Assembly: GCA_023512835.1 (NCBI GenBank)
Contig: CM042090.1
Location: 18,320,356-18,384,355 of the forward strand
Reading direction: 5' to 3'
DNA length: 64,000 bases
DNA from: Taxillus chinensis
Taxonomy: Eukaryota; Streptophyta; Magnoliopsida; Santalales; Loranthaceae
A model generated the notes under the pieces. It searched no databases, was not told the DNA's origin, and worked only from the letters and a program-made list of their open reading frames with translations. A program made the position numbers and the translations under genes. Each line of letters begins with the position of its first letter. Positions within the stretch are counted from its first letter, which is position 1. Shown here piece by piece: positions 1-12,200 of this stretch.

Positions 1-987
1 CAGGAAATTGAACTCCTATAGCCATCGCCCGGAACACAGCCTTGATAGGCCTTTGACTTTAAAATTTTTATTCACAACCCCTATTTAGAAACTGGGTATA
101 CATGCATAATAATCATAATAATAATCACATATAGTTGTTGTTTCTTTCTCCCTCTTTTTATAAAAAATATATATTATTTTATTATTTATTTTTTTAAAAA
201 AAAGCAGGTATTTGCTGGTCGCTAGTATTCCTTTATTTGCAATTTTGATTTTTATTGAGGTATGTAATTGATATTTGTATCCAAACACGAACACGCTTTG
301 CATGCCCAATAAATTCCAGCTCATTAATAGCGTGGGGTGTGACTTTACAGATTTCTAATGCTCCCAGGGAACAAAAACGTAGAATTTAGAGGTGGTCGTT
401 GAATTCTATGTCCCATATGCTCTTATCTATCTCACATATTATATATATGGTTTAAAAGAAATGTGGAAACGGGCACATCAGATTCAGATTCAGATCAGCA
501 ACAACAACGTACACACACATGTAGATGGATGGGGATCGATCGAGTCGGGTTTCTATATTTGTGGAAACATGGTATCTCCAAATTCAACACCCCAACCCCG
601 TGGTTTACTCTACATGCCCAAAACATCTCGAGTCAGAGGCGCACAAGATAAGCTGAGAAGACTCAATTCAAAAACGTCCGGCCCACCCCCACACCACCTC
701 AGAACAGACATGAGACATTTAAACAAACGCCTAAAGGCGTGCATTATCTCAAAGCATCTGCGAGCAGTGGCTTTGCTTTGCTTTGACGATATCAATGTGG
801 AAACAATTATTGCAGGCAGACAGGCAGGCAGGTGACGCACGCTGGTCGCTGGCTGTGGCTGGCTGCCTCGCTGCATATGTTTCCAATTTCCATATTCTAT
901 CCTCCCAACCAAACCAACCAATAGAATATACCCATTGCGTTCAAATTGCACTGGATATTGAATTTATTGCCATCGGCAGTCCAGAGT

Positions 988-1022
988 GGCGGGCGGGCGG
1001 GCGGACGGGCGGGCGGGCGGGC
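988..1022 (+). repeat. GGGC/GGAC tandem run, possible G-quadruplex
   Basis: About eight consecutive 4-base units of GGGC type with one GGAC variant, giving more than four runs of three guanines separated by single bases. This fits the textbook G-quadruplex pattern on the + strand. It stands out sharply from AT-rich flanks. No gene lies within 4 kb. Confidence 0.7.
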
Positions 1023-1633
1023 TCACTCATTTAGACTTCCAACACTAGATATAGCTTATCTGCGAGTTCAACGTGAAATGTGTTGATTACACATGCGCAT
1101 CTAAATACGGTTGCATCAAACAAAAATCAAGAAATTTAAAAACGTATTCAAATTTAGTCCGATGGCTAAAATTAATACTCACTATTTTTTTTAATATTAT
1201 ATATATTGAAAAAATATAATTAGATCCCACTACGGGGTTCAAAAATCAATGAATTATATAATAATGCTTCTATAACTTTTGCGATGGGAACTAAATTTGA
1301 ATATTCGAATTAAAATTGATGTTATTTTATATAAAACTCAAACTGTAGAATATATGTGTGTGTATATATATATAATAAATAAAGCTTGATAGTATTTTGG
1401 TAAAAGAATAGGACAAAATAATGAGTCACAAAACCACTATTGTATGGGGGACCGACTATATGGTAACTTTATGATTCATAGGTGGAAATTTGACTGAGCC
1501 CAAAATAAGATGCAATTAATCAAAGTTTTTAGAGAGGGCGAGATGCATCTAATTCTTTTAAACAAAAATAAAAATTACGTACATGTCATTGATCCGATCG
1601 TGTTACATTGTTAGTTTGTTGCCAGAATTAACC

Positions 1634-1636
<3 letters not shown>

Positions 1637-1700
<64 letters not shown>
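1637..1700. repeat. (AT)n microsatellite, about 32 units
   Basis: Uninterrupted AT dinucleotide tract of roughly 64 bases in intergenic DNA. It is self-complementary, so it can extrude as a hairpin, and its length may be unreliable in assembly. Confidence 0.95.
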
Positions 1701-1702
<2 letters not shown>

Positions 1703-4359
1703 TCAACTATCCGATATTACATGCATGTCGTCGCGCGTGTTACATGAAGTGTCCATATCTTTTCGGTGTGATAAAAAATAGACTGCTATATATATGTCCA
1801 TTTTGGGAAGGAAGCTTTGTCTTTAGAAACAAAGAGCGTTTCAAACACGTTCTCCGATTCTTTGTTTGACATGGAAGGAGATTTAATTTCAAAAAAATTG
1901 TGCTAACGTATAGGTGCATGGACACAGATTCAGGTACGTAGCGAATATAAAATTCAACGATTTAGGCCTCATCAGAAATAAAATTGGAACATTAAATACG
2001 ATCACCAGCCACCCCATGGCCCAAGCAAGGCCGCATAATTAACCAACGACGACTATACTCTGATCCCTCCATAAAAGACCCTTAAAATGAGTTTCTTGTC
2101 GAAAGTATTACACTCTTTTCTTAGTTGAGTTGTGATTATAAGAGTTTTTAATATTTGAATATGTTAGAGTATGTTTGTTTTACCTATTTTTTATTTTTAT
2201 TTTAAAAATATAATAATCATTTAAGTATATAAAATAAAAACCTTATAACAGTAAAAAATTATTTGTACTCTCCATAATTTTCTATTTTCTATTTTCTATT
2301 TCCTATGCTGAAAAAATAAACATAACATTAAATTTATTTGAGCCGCAATTAATTTTCTATCGGCGGAAATTAAGATTGATTGATATATATCTCTCAAAAT
2401 ATATTACAAATTTAGAAAGGATGCAAGATTACTGTATTATATTATGCTTGTCGAGTTTTATATAATATTGTTCCTCCAAAATTTAGTGAACGAGAAACCT
2501 CGTGCAACCCAATTTGTGACGATGGAGAATATGGCCTGTTTTGGTCAGTTTGTATCTGGGTCCAGACTTCACTTCAGGTGGACACAGGCACTGGTCGTTG
2601 AATAAGAGACCAAAGATTGATGCCCTCATCTCAAGTCATGGGCGTCAAAGAGCTTCATTATTATGGGCAGCAACAAGAGGCTCCTATAATTACTTCTCCA
2701 CCGCCCACTGCCCCAACTTCCCTGGTCACAGGTCCAATTGCAATACAGTGGCGTGGGTTATCTTAAAGCCATAGGCTCTTTAGTTCTGACACGGATTAAG
2801 GCCCGGTTTGGGATCGGACACCACATTACATGAATAGTTGCTGATGTTCGAGAAGTGGACACTCCAATTGAACAAGGCTTTGAAATCTGATAGCAAAAAG
2901 ACTGAAAAGAGACGTTCTTCTGAGCTTATTTGAGGTGATGACATAAGATGGCATATATGGAAAGTCGAGCCTTGCTCTGTTGTCATGAAGCCGGTGGGCG
3001 GTGGTGCCAGACTGCCACGACAGTAGAGTTGGGGAGGCCATGGCCTAGCTAGAGGCTATAGGTGTACTTTTGAACGCACTCAAACACTCTCAGTCACTCA
3101 ATCAGCTAGCTAGCTAGGGACGTGACAAGTTGCACATGGTGTGCACTGACGCAACCTCCAAGTCTTTGGCTTGGGAATTGAAGTGACGTTTTGAAGTAGG
3201 GACTCAACGGATGACATCATCTTCGATAGTGGCAAGTACGATCATTATATCCAAACAGACTGGGTTGGGCGCTGTTCAATAATAGCCCATACACATCTCC
3301 AATCGAAAAAAATAATAATAAATATACAATAAGAGAGAGAATCCCCAATCAATGTTACTGTGTGGCGGGGAAAATTTGTTGATGTATGATTCATATCCGA
3401 TGAAGGAATACTTGTTTGGGGTTGGATGTTGCCCGGCCCCGGCTTTTTTTAGCAAGTGGATGTCTGGTTTGGATTTAGCGGATGAGTCCGGGACTGCAAT
3501 TTTGTGGCATCATCGTGTAATTGGTCCTTTTAGAATTAGCAGTACATCGCTCAAACTCGCGTTCGGGTTTGGATAGCTGAAACTGATAGTATAGTCGGTA
3601 TATCGGTACATGCGTCTTTTTCCACTCCCACAACACATGCAGGAAGGGCATTCTAGCTAGGTAGCATGCATTGAACATTTGAACTCAACGCAAGCATCAA
3701 CAGGCAAAGCATAGCCAAAATTATCCATGACAAAGACAATGCACTCGAAACAATATTATTTTAGACATGTGTGTGTGAGGATTACGGGTATGCTCTCATT
3801 ACGTCATGTTGCCTTGACATAATTAATAATCAAAATGATGTATATTTTTTCTCCAGCGGCATACTAATTAAAACAAGGTAATTTTAATTTTATCTTTTTT
3901 ATTATTAATATATTATGTAATATACATTTTTTATTCATATAAAACTTTCCTTTAATTAATTTTTTATTCATATGAAACTGTCAATATTAAACTTTCATTT
4001 AATTAAATATCACTATATTCATTCATTGTTTTAGAGCAATAGTTAACTGAATGTTTAATATTAATCATTTATTGTGACATTTAATTGTTCGTATTTAAAT
4101 TTGCATAGTAATAATTTTAACTCACATTCTCATTTTAACAAAATACATATTCTTTATATATATTGATATTAACAGAAAAAGAAGTGCAATTACTACAATA
4201 TTCAATTATAATTGAATGATTCAGATCAAATTTTTATTTTATTATTCATTTACTACAATACTTCCATTACGGTTTAACGAAAGTGTAATTTATGAATAGT
4301 TCAATAATAATCAAATGATTCCAATTATACTTACATTCAATGCACTTGTCTTCTCTTTA

Positions 4360-4361
<2 letters not shown>

Positions 4362-4412
<51 letters not shown>
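4362..4412. repeat. (AT)n microsatellite, about 25 units
   Basis: Uninterrupted AT dinucleotide tract of about 51 bases in the AT-rich spacer upstream of the J-domain gene. Confidence 0.95.
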
Positions 4413-4417
<5 letters not shown>

Positions 4418-5684
4418 AATAATTTCGAGATATTGAATCATAGTCACTTATCATTGAGGAACTATTGACCATTTTGAGCTATCGAACTAACTTTCAATAC
4501 ATTTAACATAATGACTTGAGGGGATGCTGTTGTTAAAGTGGAGGTTCTTAAATAGTTCATAGGAGACTTGCCAAAGAATTATAAATATTTTGAGTTGCCA
4601 ACAATTTTGAATATGGAGTTTTTTATTATCGCGGTAATAATATTATAATTGTTGTCAACAATTTATAATCACATGTAAAGTGGGTGTGTGCTCTCTAATA
4701 ACATTGATCCATATTTAGTGAGTTTGTAGAGAGAGTTAGAAAGATTAAAATAAGTCATTTTACTTTAATATCTTAAAGTGGCACAAGTTCTTTGATAATA
4801 AGTGACTATAATTTGAGATATCAAAGTAATATACATATGAAATGTTAAATAGATATAATGAGCATAAATACAATCACAGCCATTCGGTCATGATTGAAAG
4901 ATTCGATCTACACTTTCATTTTACTATTTATCCATTATATTACATGTTACTATACCTTAACTGTTAAATAAAGTTTGATTTGAGCCATTTAATTATAATT
5001 AAATAACTGTGATAACATCTTATATTTAGTATATATATATTATTAAAATGAAAACATAAAGCAAAATTATTATTGTGAAAACTTTAACCAATTGTTTTTA
5101 TTTAACTATAATTTTAGTATAATAATTCATGATAATACGTTTACATTTAAATATAAATGTAATTTGCATAATTTATTATAATATAACATTTTAGATTAAA
5201 ATTGTTACAATGAAATTTTGATAACGTTATACACACATATATATAAACAATAATTATCTTTTGTCTTAAGATGATATTTGGTGAAATTTAGTAGGAAAAG
5301 TTTTATTAGAGTTTTTTACCATTCGAGCACCAAAATTTAATTGGCGGCACGTAATTGGATGACGCTAACGTGTACCAATCCATTTACCTCGAAGTGAATG
5401 ACGCGAAGAGGAAACCCCAATCCATTAACCCCGCGCGGCCATAGTCTGCCTGAAACACTGTTCCAACTCGATCGACCTACCAATCAATCATCGTCCCGGG
5501 CGGGAGGTGAGATTGAGAAACAGGCACAACCAAAATCGAAGCTGGCCCAGAAGCATGATTCCAGGGTTCGGAATTCCAGTCCCCCGGTCGCCATCATCTT
5601 CACCATCATCGCACGCCACAATTGGGTGGTGAGTTTTATCATTCATCTCCTGATATCGTAAACTATTATTATCATTAGAAGAAG

Positions 5685-8600
5685 ATGAGAGACGATGACG
5701 AAAATGAGAACCTGACCAATCGGTGGCCTCGGTCTGAACGGAGCAGACCCCAACCCAGATCCCCGGAAAAGGACCAATCCGTGAAGCTTTGGGGAGCCCT
5801 TCTCTACGGCTTCATCGGTGCAACTATCACCACCTTCGCTGTAAGTACCTTCTCGTCTTCTGTTCATTTCAGATATTTTTCGTTGAATTGCGCAGATTCA
5901 TTCCCTACACGCTGGCCTACATTAATCAACAACAACGTTTCAGAAATTATATTCAAAATGGGGATAGTTGGCGTAGCTCTGGCTGTAGATACGGTGAGAG
6001 AGAATTGCTGATGATGGTTTGGCCATTTGGGATGCGGGCCAATGAGCCATTAGGAACGCAGAAAAGATTGATATTGAACGAGATAAAAAATTGGGTGGAA
6101 TATCGAAAATGACTTGGATGGACGTTATAAAAAAAGATTTTGGAATGACTATATTTGAAAGGAAACATGGTGATTGATAGGAATATTTGAAAGTGAAACA
6201 TCATGTATTGGATCAAATATAAATTTTATGTATATCTTTAGCTATTCATATAGCTAATATATTGGAGTGCAATTTATTTAGCTACAGCTAATGAATTTGA
6301 AGATGTTCTTATGGTATATATAGCTTCACCGCTACTTTAGCCTTTTATTTGTTGCAACCTTGTCGGATGTACTTACCCCTAGAATACTTGTTGCATTGCA
6401 TTGCCTTCTTAAGATCTCTAGTTCTATAAAGCGTACGTGTATGACCTTCTTTCACAATCACTTCGAATTTCCTATTCCTCAATACTCTACTTATTGGAGC
6501 AGTTGGCTAGACAATGTTTCTAATGGTTGTCTGAATGGGTTGGACAGCTGCGGACTGCTGCTTGGTTCTATTTCCAGGTGTGATTCTTAATTCTTAGTTA
6601 TCTTTTTGTTTTTTATCCATTTCTATAATTTTCCCATCAATCATTTCCTGCGCAACCGATTATTTCTTCTTGAATTAGGAAAGCTTCCTTTTTTTCTTAA
6701 GTTGGATTCCCTTTTGAAACTTCTTTGGCGTTAGTGTTTGGACTTCTTAGAGTATATGCCTCTCTTTGTAAAAAGGTAAAAGAAGAGAAAATGGAGTATA
6801 AATTTTTTTGTCTTGATGTAAATGAGTAAATTGTTCTTTGAAATTACTTATTTAGTATCATTGAACATGTGAATACACAACAACAAAAGCAAATAAGACA
6901 TAATAGCAAGAGGACATGCGGAACCAAGAACCATACTCTCATTTAGAATTTGATCTTCTTGTCTCTTTCTTCCCCATCCAAAGATTGTTTTTCAGATTAG
7001 AGTGCCATTCGAGGTGCGCACATGCAGAAAGTAGATCCAAATCCATGCGGTTGTTTACTTTCTGTGTGTGTGTAGAGAGAGAGAGAGGGAGAGGGAGAGA
7101 GTGATGAATAATGGCCTATGTCATTTAACTGTGCGTTTTTGTTGAAGTGGTATTGACGGTCACAATTTGACTTTCCTTTTTAAAATGACATGTTTGATAG
7201 TTCTTGTGAGATATTAAACAAGTTTCATGACTCAAATAAATGATTTGCGCTATTGATATTGATACTCTCTCAAACTTGCTCTTGACACCAACTTAGATCT
7301 ATCTCTATTGTTTCTCCTCCCAATCCTTTCCCCAGCAGGACAAGTCTTATTTCATCAAAATCAAATCATCTCTGATTCTGGCCATGAGCAATATGATCTC
7401 ATCAACTCTAAATTTAGATACGAGCAAGGCATAGCTATGAGTAGTAGTGTATCCAGGAGTGACAGATACACAACCCTTATTTTATTGGCCGACAAGAATA
7501 GGAGCCGCATGGTTTGCGCTGCATGCAGTTAGTGTCATTTCCAAATGTTGAGATCTAAGTAGATGTTGGTAGTGGGTGTCCCCAGGACAAGGTAATGAAG
7601 TACTAGTTGCTGCCAAATGTGTTAGAGAAGTGCTTCTTGCTGTTGATGTTGTGGTCGAGTTTAGAATTGAAAAGATCTTTGCAGGTAGCATTGGAGCTTG
7701 TTGTTGGCAACTGGCAAGTTATTGATATGGTGTACATTGGTTGAGAAGCTGTTCCGACTGCCATTGATCGAGGCAAATTGTGACAGGACCTTATCGGATT
7801 ATGTAGTTTTTGAGACATGGGTTATGAGCATTACTGGAGTTATCAAGGAACTGGGAATCAGAGGGTTTGACACCTTGTTCCTGAACAAAGAGATACGAGA
7901 GGAAAATACACGAATAAGGAATGGAATCACAAGATATGAAAAGAGGAGATATGCGAGGTGTGAAGAGTATGGGAGGGGTGCTGTGTTGATATCCTCAGCA
8001 AGTAGTTCTTGTTGGGCATGGCGTACTGCTGCAAAATATTCAGGCATTGAAAATTGGACGTAAATGAGTATGTTCAGATAAATTTGGGAATCATGAAATA
8101 AAAACACCTTTGAAACTTAATAGTTTTGATGTTTTTTTAATCCATTGCCAACCACAATAAAATCAACCATTTGTGGATTAAGTATGGGGATTTTCCAAGA
8201 TTGATTATTGAGAGGTAGACATGCAGTGGAATTGAGAGAAAAGATCAATGTCAGTATTTATTCCAGAGCTTTCTAGAATGATGCCTCAACATATTGCAAG
8301 AACCATCCTGCATATTATTTTAAAAAGAAGAATCAAATTGCAACCATCGATATTACTATAATTCCATCAATGTGGATTAGTTGGCTGGCATGAACTGTTT
8401 ATTAGCCTTTTTTTGTACCAATATGGATACGAGTATTCCTCTCTTTCTATCCTCTTACTTTGTATATGCGTGTATATATTAGTTTATAAAGAACTTGTCT
8501 AAGCACACTCTTGATTTGCTAGTTTTTTAATTGTTATTTTCATACATAGTTTATCTTAAATTAATAAAAATATAATTAAATTTTTAACTATGTATTGTAA

Positions 8601-9213
8601 TGTTATAATTATTTATTAAAATTAGTTATTAAATTAATATTATGTTAATTAATGTAAAATTTTCTATTTTTATTTATATATATAGTAACATAAATATACT
8701 AAAAATTCCTTTAAACTTATTTTTGAAATTTTAAATAATATATAAACAAGCTCTTTTCAATTTAATTATTTTCAAATATAAAAAAATATAAATATAATTT
8801 ATTACAATATATGTATAATTGTATATTGAATATGAATTAATATGAAAAGAGACTTCTATATTTATTTATCATTTGCTTCTTGCACTTGTGTGCTTGTTTT
8901 TCTTTATCTATATATAAAAAATTATTTGTTACAATATATTTATTCTCTATTTATATTATTTTTATAATATTTTAAAACTATTTTTTTAAAATTCAATGTA
9001 AAATTGCATGAACATATAGATTTTATTTTAAAATAGATAACTTGTAACAATATTTTAATGTAAATTAAAATTTAGTTTAAAGTTAAATTACAATAAAGTA
9101 AAATTTGTATGAAAACCTTAATTTAAAAAGATAATAAGCACATTTAAAAATGATTTTGAAGGGGTATTATTGAGTAATTTGATTTTGTAAACTCTTACTT
9201 TTTTATATAATAA

Positions 9214-9261
<48 letters not shown>

Positions 9262-12200
9262 CTTTCACACCACTTGACACTTGCATCCAATATCTTGAGA
9301 TCTACTCTTGATACTCCCAAAGCGGTGATCTCCCTCCAACCTATGTACTCATAGGTTGCCTAGCATGCCTTAGGATACTATATACATTATTATTATTTTC
9401 TTCATTGAAAACTAACATTGTCTTTGGATGTTCTCTTTAATTATAACCTTTAGTTTATATTCTTCAACCTTAGAGATTGCAACTAATCATTTTGCATTCA
9501 CATTGTTTATATGTCAGCGGTGCATCATATGACAAGATGTGTCAAGCCAACCCAATAAACTGGATTTTACAATCATACATTGCACTTTATTTTGTTTGTC
9601 CTATAAGACTAGCCTATGTTAAGGCATGCCTTTACTCCTAGCAAAGTGATCAAGAAAGATCTTATCGTAGAACTAGCTAAACCGTATAGTTTCATATTTG
9701 TGTCCTACCTAGTCCACAAGGCTTCTGCTTTTTCAGCAAGGTTTGTGTAGTTTTATTATAGTGTTGGCATAAAATTAAAAGTTATTACTCAAGATGTGAA
9801 TTTCCAAGTTTTTGCCTTGACTTTGTTTTAGCTTAAAATCCTCCTCAACTCTACCCACCTTCCGAAAAACTAATAAAAAATGAATTATCTGTAATTGTGA
9901 CATAATCATGTTTGTGTAATTTTATGTCACCTCGATGCTTGCTTTGATCTTGACATAATCATGTTTGTTTTCGTAATTTTTTTTCTGATGAAAAAAATCC
10001 TGATTTGATTTTTTTGCAATCACATTGAATAAAAAAGCTCACCAGGTCACATCCATCACATAAGGGTCCCAACGGCAGGACTTTCCGGTCATATTTTGAG
10101 GAAGAAGCATGGAAAAAATACAACCGCAGAATGCAAGAAGAGTATGAAGAAGAAATGGAAAGAGTGGTATTATTTTGTTCTTTATTTCATCATTTATACC
10201 TTAATGTTCACAGTTTAATACTTTAATGTTACTTAACCAAAATAAAGACCAATTTCTTAATGAAGTTTTTGGGTGCTTATACGTACTTCAAACATCATTA
10301 ATCTTTATAACATCTGGTTATCTTTATCAGTAAAAGTCATCTAACCTAACAAGTTGATGTTCCAGAGCAAGCAACAAGTATTATTTGGTTTTAGGGTTTG
10401 CTGGTATTAGCCATTAGGATAAGCGTATAAATTATTAGGCTTATTACCAGATTCGTTTAGTGTCAACCCGTGTAACTTTGATTTCTTAATTTTTCCCATC
10501 TCGAACAATTTTTAACGATATGTCTAACCTTTTTAAACATTGACTGGATTCTTGCACACACACTTTGCAGTTGTGGTGACGTAACTGAAGATGTTTGTAC
10601 TGAAGAATTAAATATGAATGGTGCTGGACATAGGATTGACTACATATACATAGAGGTGCTCATGTCTTAACATCATCAACTGTACACAAGCATCCTTATG
10701 GAGGGATTACATTACAGCCCTAGGTTTACATCAACAATATCAATGGATTACTCTTATGTATCAGGGTCTGATCCTGTCTTGTGAGGCTAACTTTCTTGGG
10801 CTCAGTCTGTTTAAGCTAGTATCATAAATTTGGCCAGGGGCAATGCTTGGGCGGCTCTCGCCATAGCCAATAGGATGCTGGGGAAGCAGGCACAATTCAA
10901 TATAGTAAGCTTCATCTTCCGGCCAAGCAGTGTTCCCCTTGCTTTGGGCTATAGGAGGAAGACTTCGTTGGGGATGAGGAGGTGGAGGCCTCAGCGTTCT
11001 GGAGGAGGGCAGACGGTTCCTTAGCTTGTTCCTGCTTATAGAGTCTCCGTTCGTCCTGCAGAAGATGGGTTTGAGCTGGCCTGGGTATGCTCTGCAGATT
11101 ATGGGTCTGTTTTTAGTGGCGTTGAAGGGGCTTAGGGTGTGGGCATAGAGTCTGTTAACGATCTTGTTGCAGTGAGGAGGAGCCTCTTTTTGTTCAGCCT
11201 CTAGCAATTGCCGGTTTGGACGATGCTGAGTTCAACAGGTGTGGCAGTGTTGATTCCTTCATTGACCAGTCTTCGGATTGGGTAATGCAGTGACATAAGG
11301 CTATTGGTGAAGTGTTAGGAGTCCATTATGATGGCTATGAATAGGCTATCCTTGAGCTGCTGTAGGATATTGAAGCTAAGCACCTGCAATGGCAATCTAC
11401 TTCATTGGGGGCATGACAGCGCATGAGCACGAGGAGGAAAGGAGTGCATTGGGTAGGAACTCAAACGACTTCTTAATTCCATTAACTATGATGTGAGGGC
11501 CTCTAGGGCGGCTAAGGGGAAAGGCTTGTCACTAGGAGGGAATTTCTGTTTGGAACAATGAGTTTGAAAATTTTGACCTGGAATGTGAGGGGGCTTAATG
11601 GTCGGGTTAAACGCTTGTGCATTTGGAATCTGCTGCAAGAGTGGAAGGCTGCCATTATTTGTTTGTAGGAAACTCATGTGCAAAACCTTTGGTGTTGTTG
11701 CTTTGTGGATTGGTTGTTTCTTGGCTCCGTAGGGACTCCCAGGGGCATTCTTTTGATGTGGGATAGCCCAGTTGTGGAGAAGTTGGATGGAGCTATGGGG
11801 ATGCTCTATCTGTGGTGTAAATTTAAGAATGTGGGGGATCAGCAAGGGTGAATGTTCTACGTGTTGAATGAACCTAATCTTGTCAGGGATATGAGTCTTA
11901 TGCAGGATGAGTTTAGTGGTCTTCATTGTTGGTGGGAGGTGCCTTAGTGTCTGAGGGATTTTCAATGTGGTGCAAGTCCCCTCCGAAAAGGTGGGCTCTA
12001 CAGATTTTGCTCATTTGATGGTTGGATTCTTCGAGTTTATAGCTTCCAATGGTTTGATTCACCTTCCTAAGGCTGAGGGAGATTTTACTTGGTCCAATAA
12101 TCAGGAAAAGGCCTATTTCTTTAGGGTTGATAAGTTTTTGCTCTCTACAAAGTGGGCCGGGCACTTTGTCCATATTTTCCAATTGCGGTTGTGTCGTTGG

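Larger units (their letters stand above)
1..5397. other. Intergenic AT-rich region
   Basis: I find no convincing gene here. Reading frames are short, lack family resemblance and are not joined by plausible splice sites. The stretch holds two long (AT)n tracts, a GC-rich GGGC run near position 1000, and moderately GC-richer islands at about 2500-3050 and 3350-3700 that do not read as protein. From about 3800 to 5300 it is very AT-rich. The last few hundred bases are the likely promoter of the J-domain gene; no clear TATA box was recognised. Confidence 0.6.

Noticed and set aside
392..835. 147-codon open frame on the + strand
   Set aside because: No family resemblance, no coding-like composition, overlapping frames on both strands, and no splice partners.
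2541..3041. Short frames on both strands in a GC-richer patch
   Set aside because: No recognisable domain, frames under 80 codons, nothing linking them to exons.
5398..5661. Alternative upstream start for the J-domain gene
   Set aside because: The frame ends in a stop before 5685. A possible donor at 5630 and acceptor near 5677 would need an intron of under 50 bases, too short for plants. Treated as leader.
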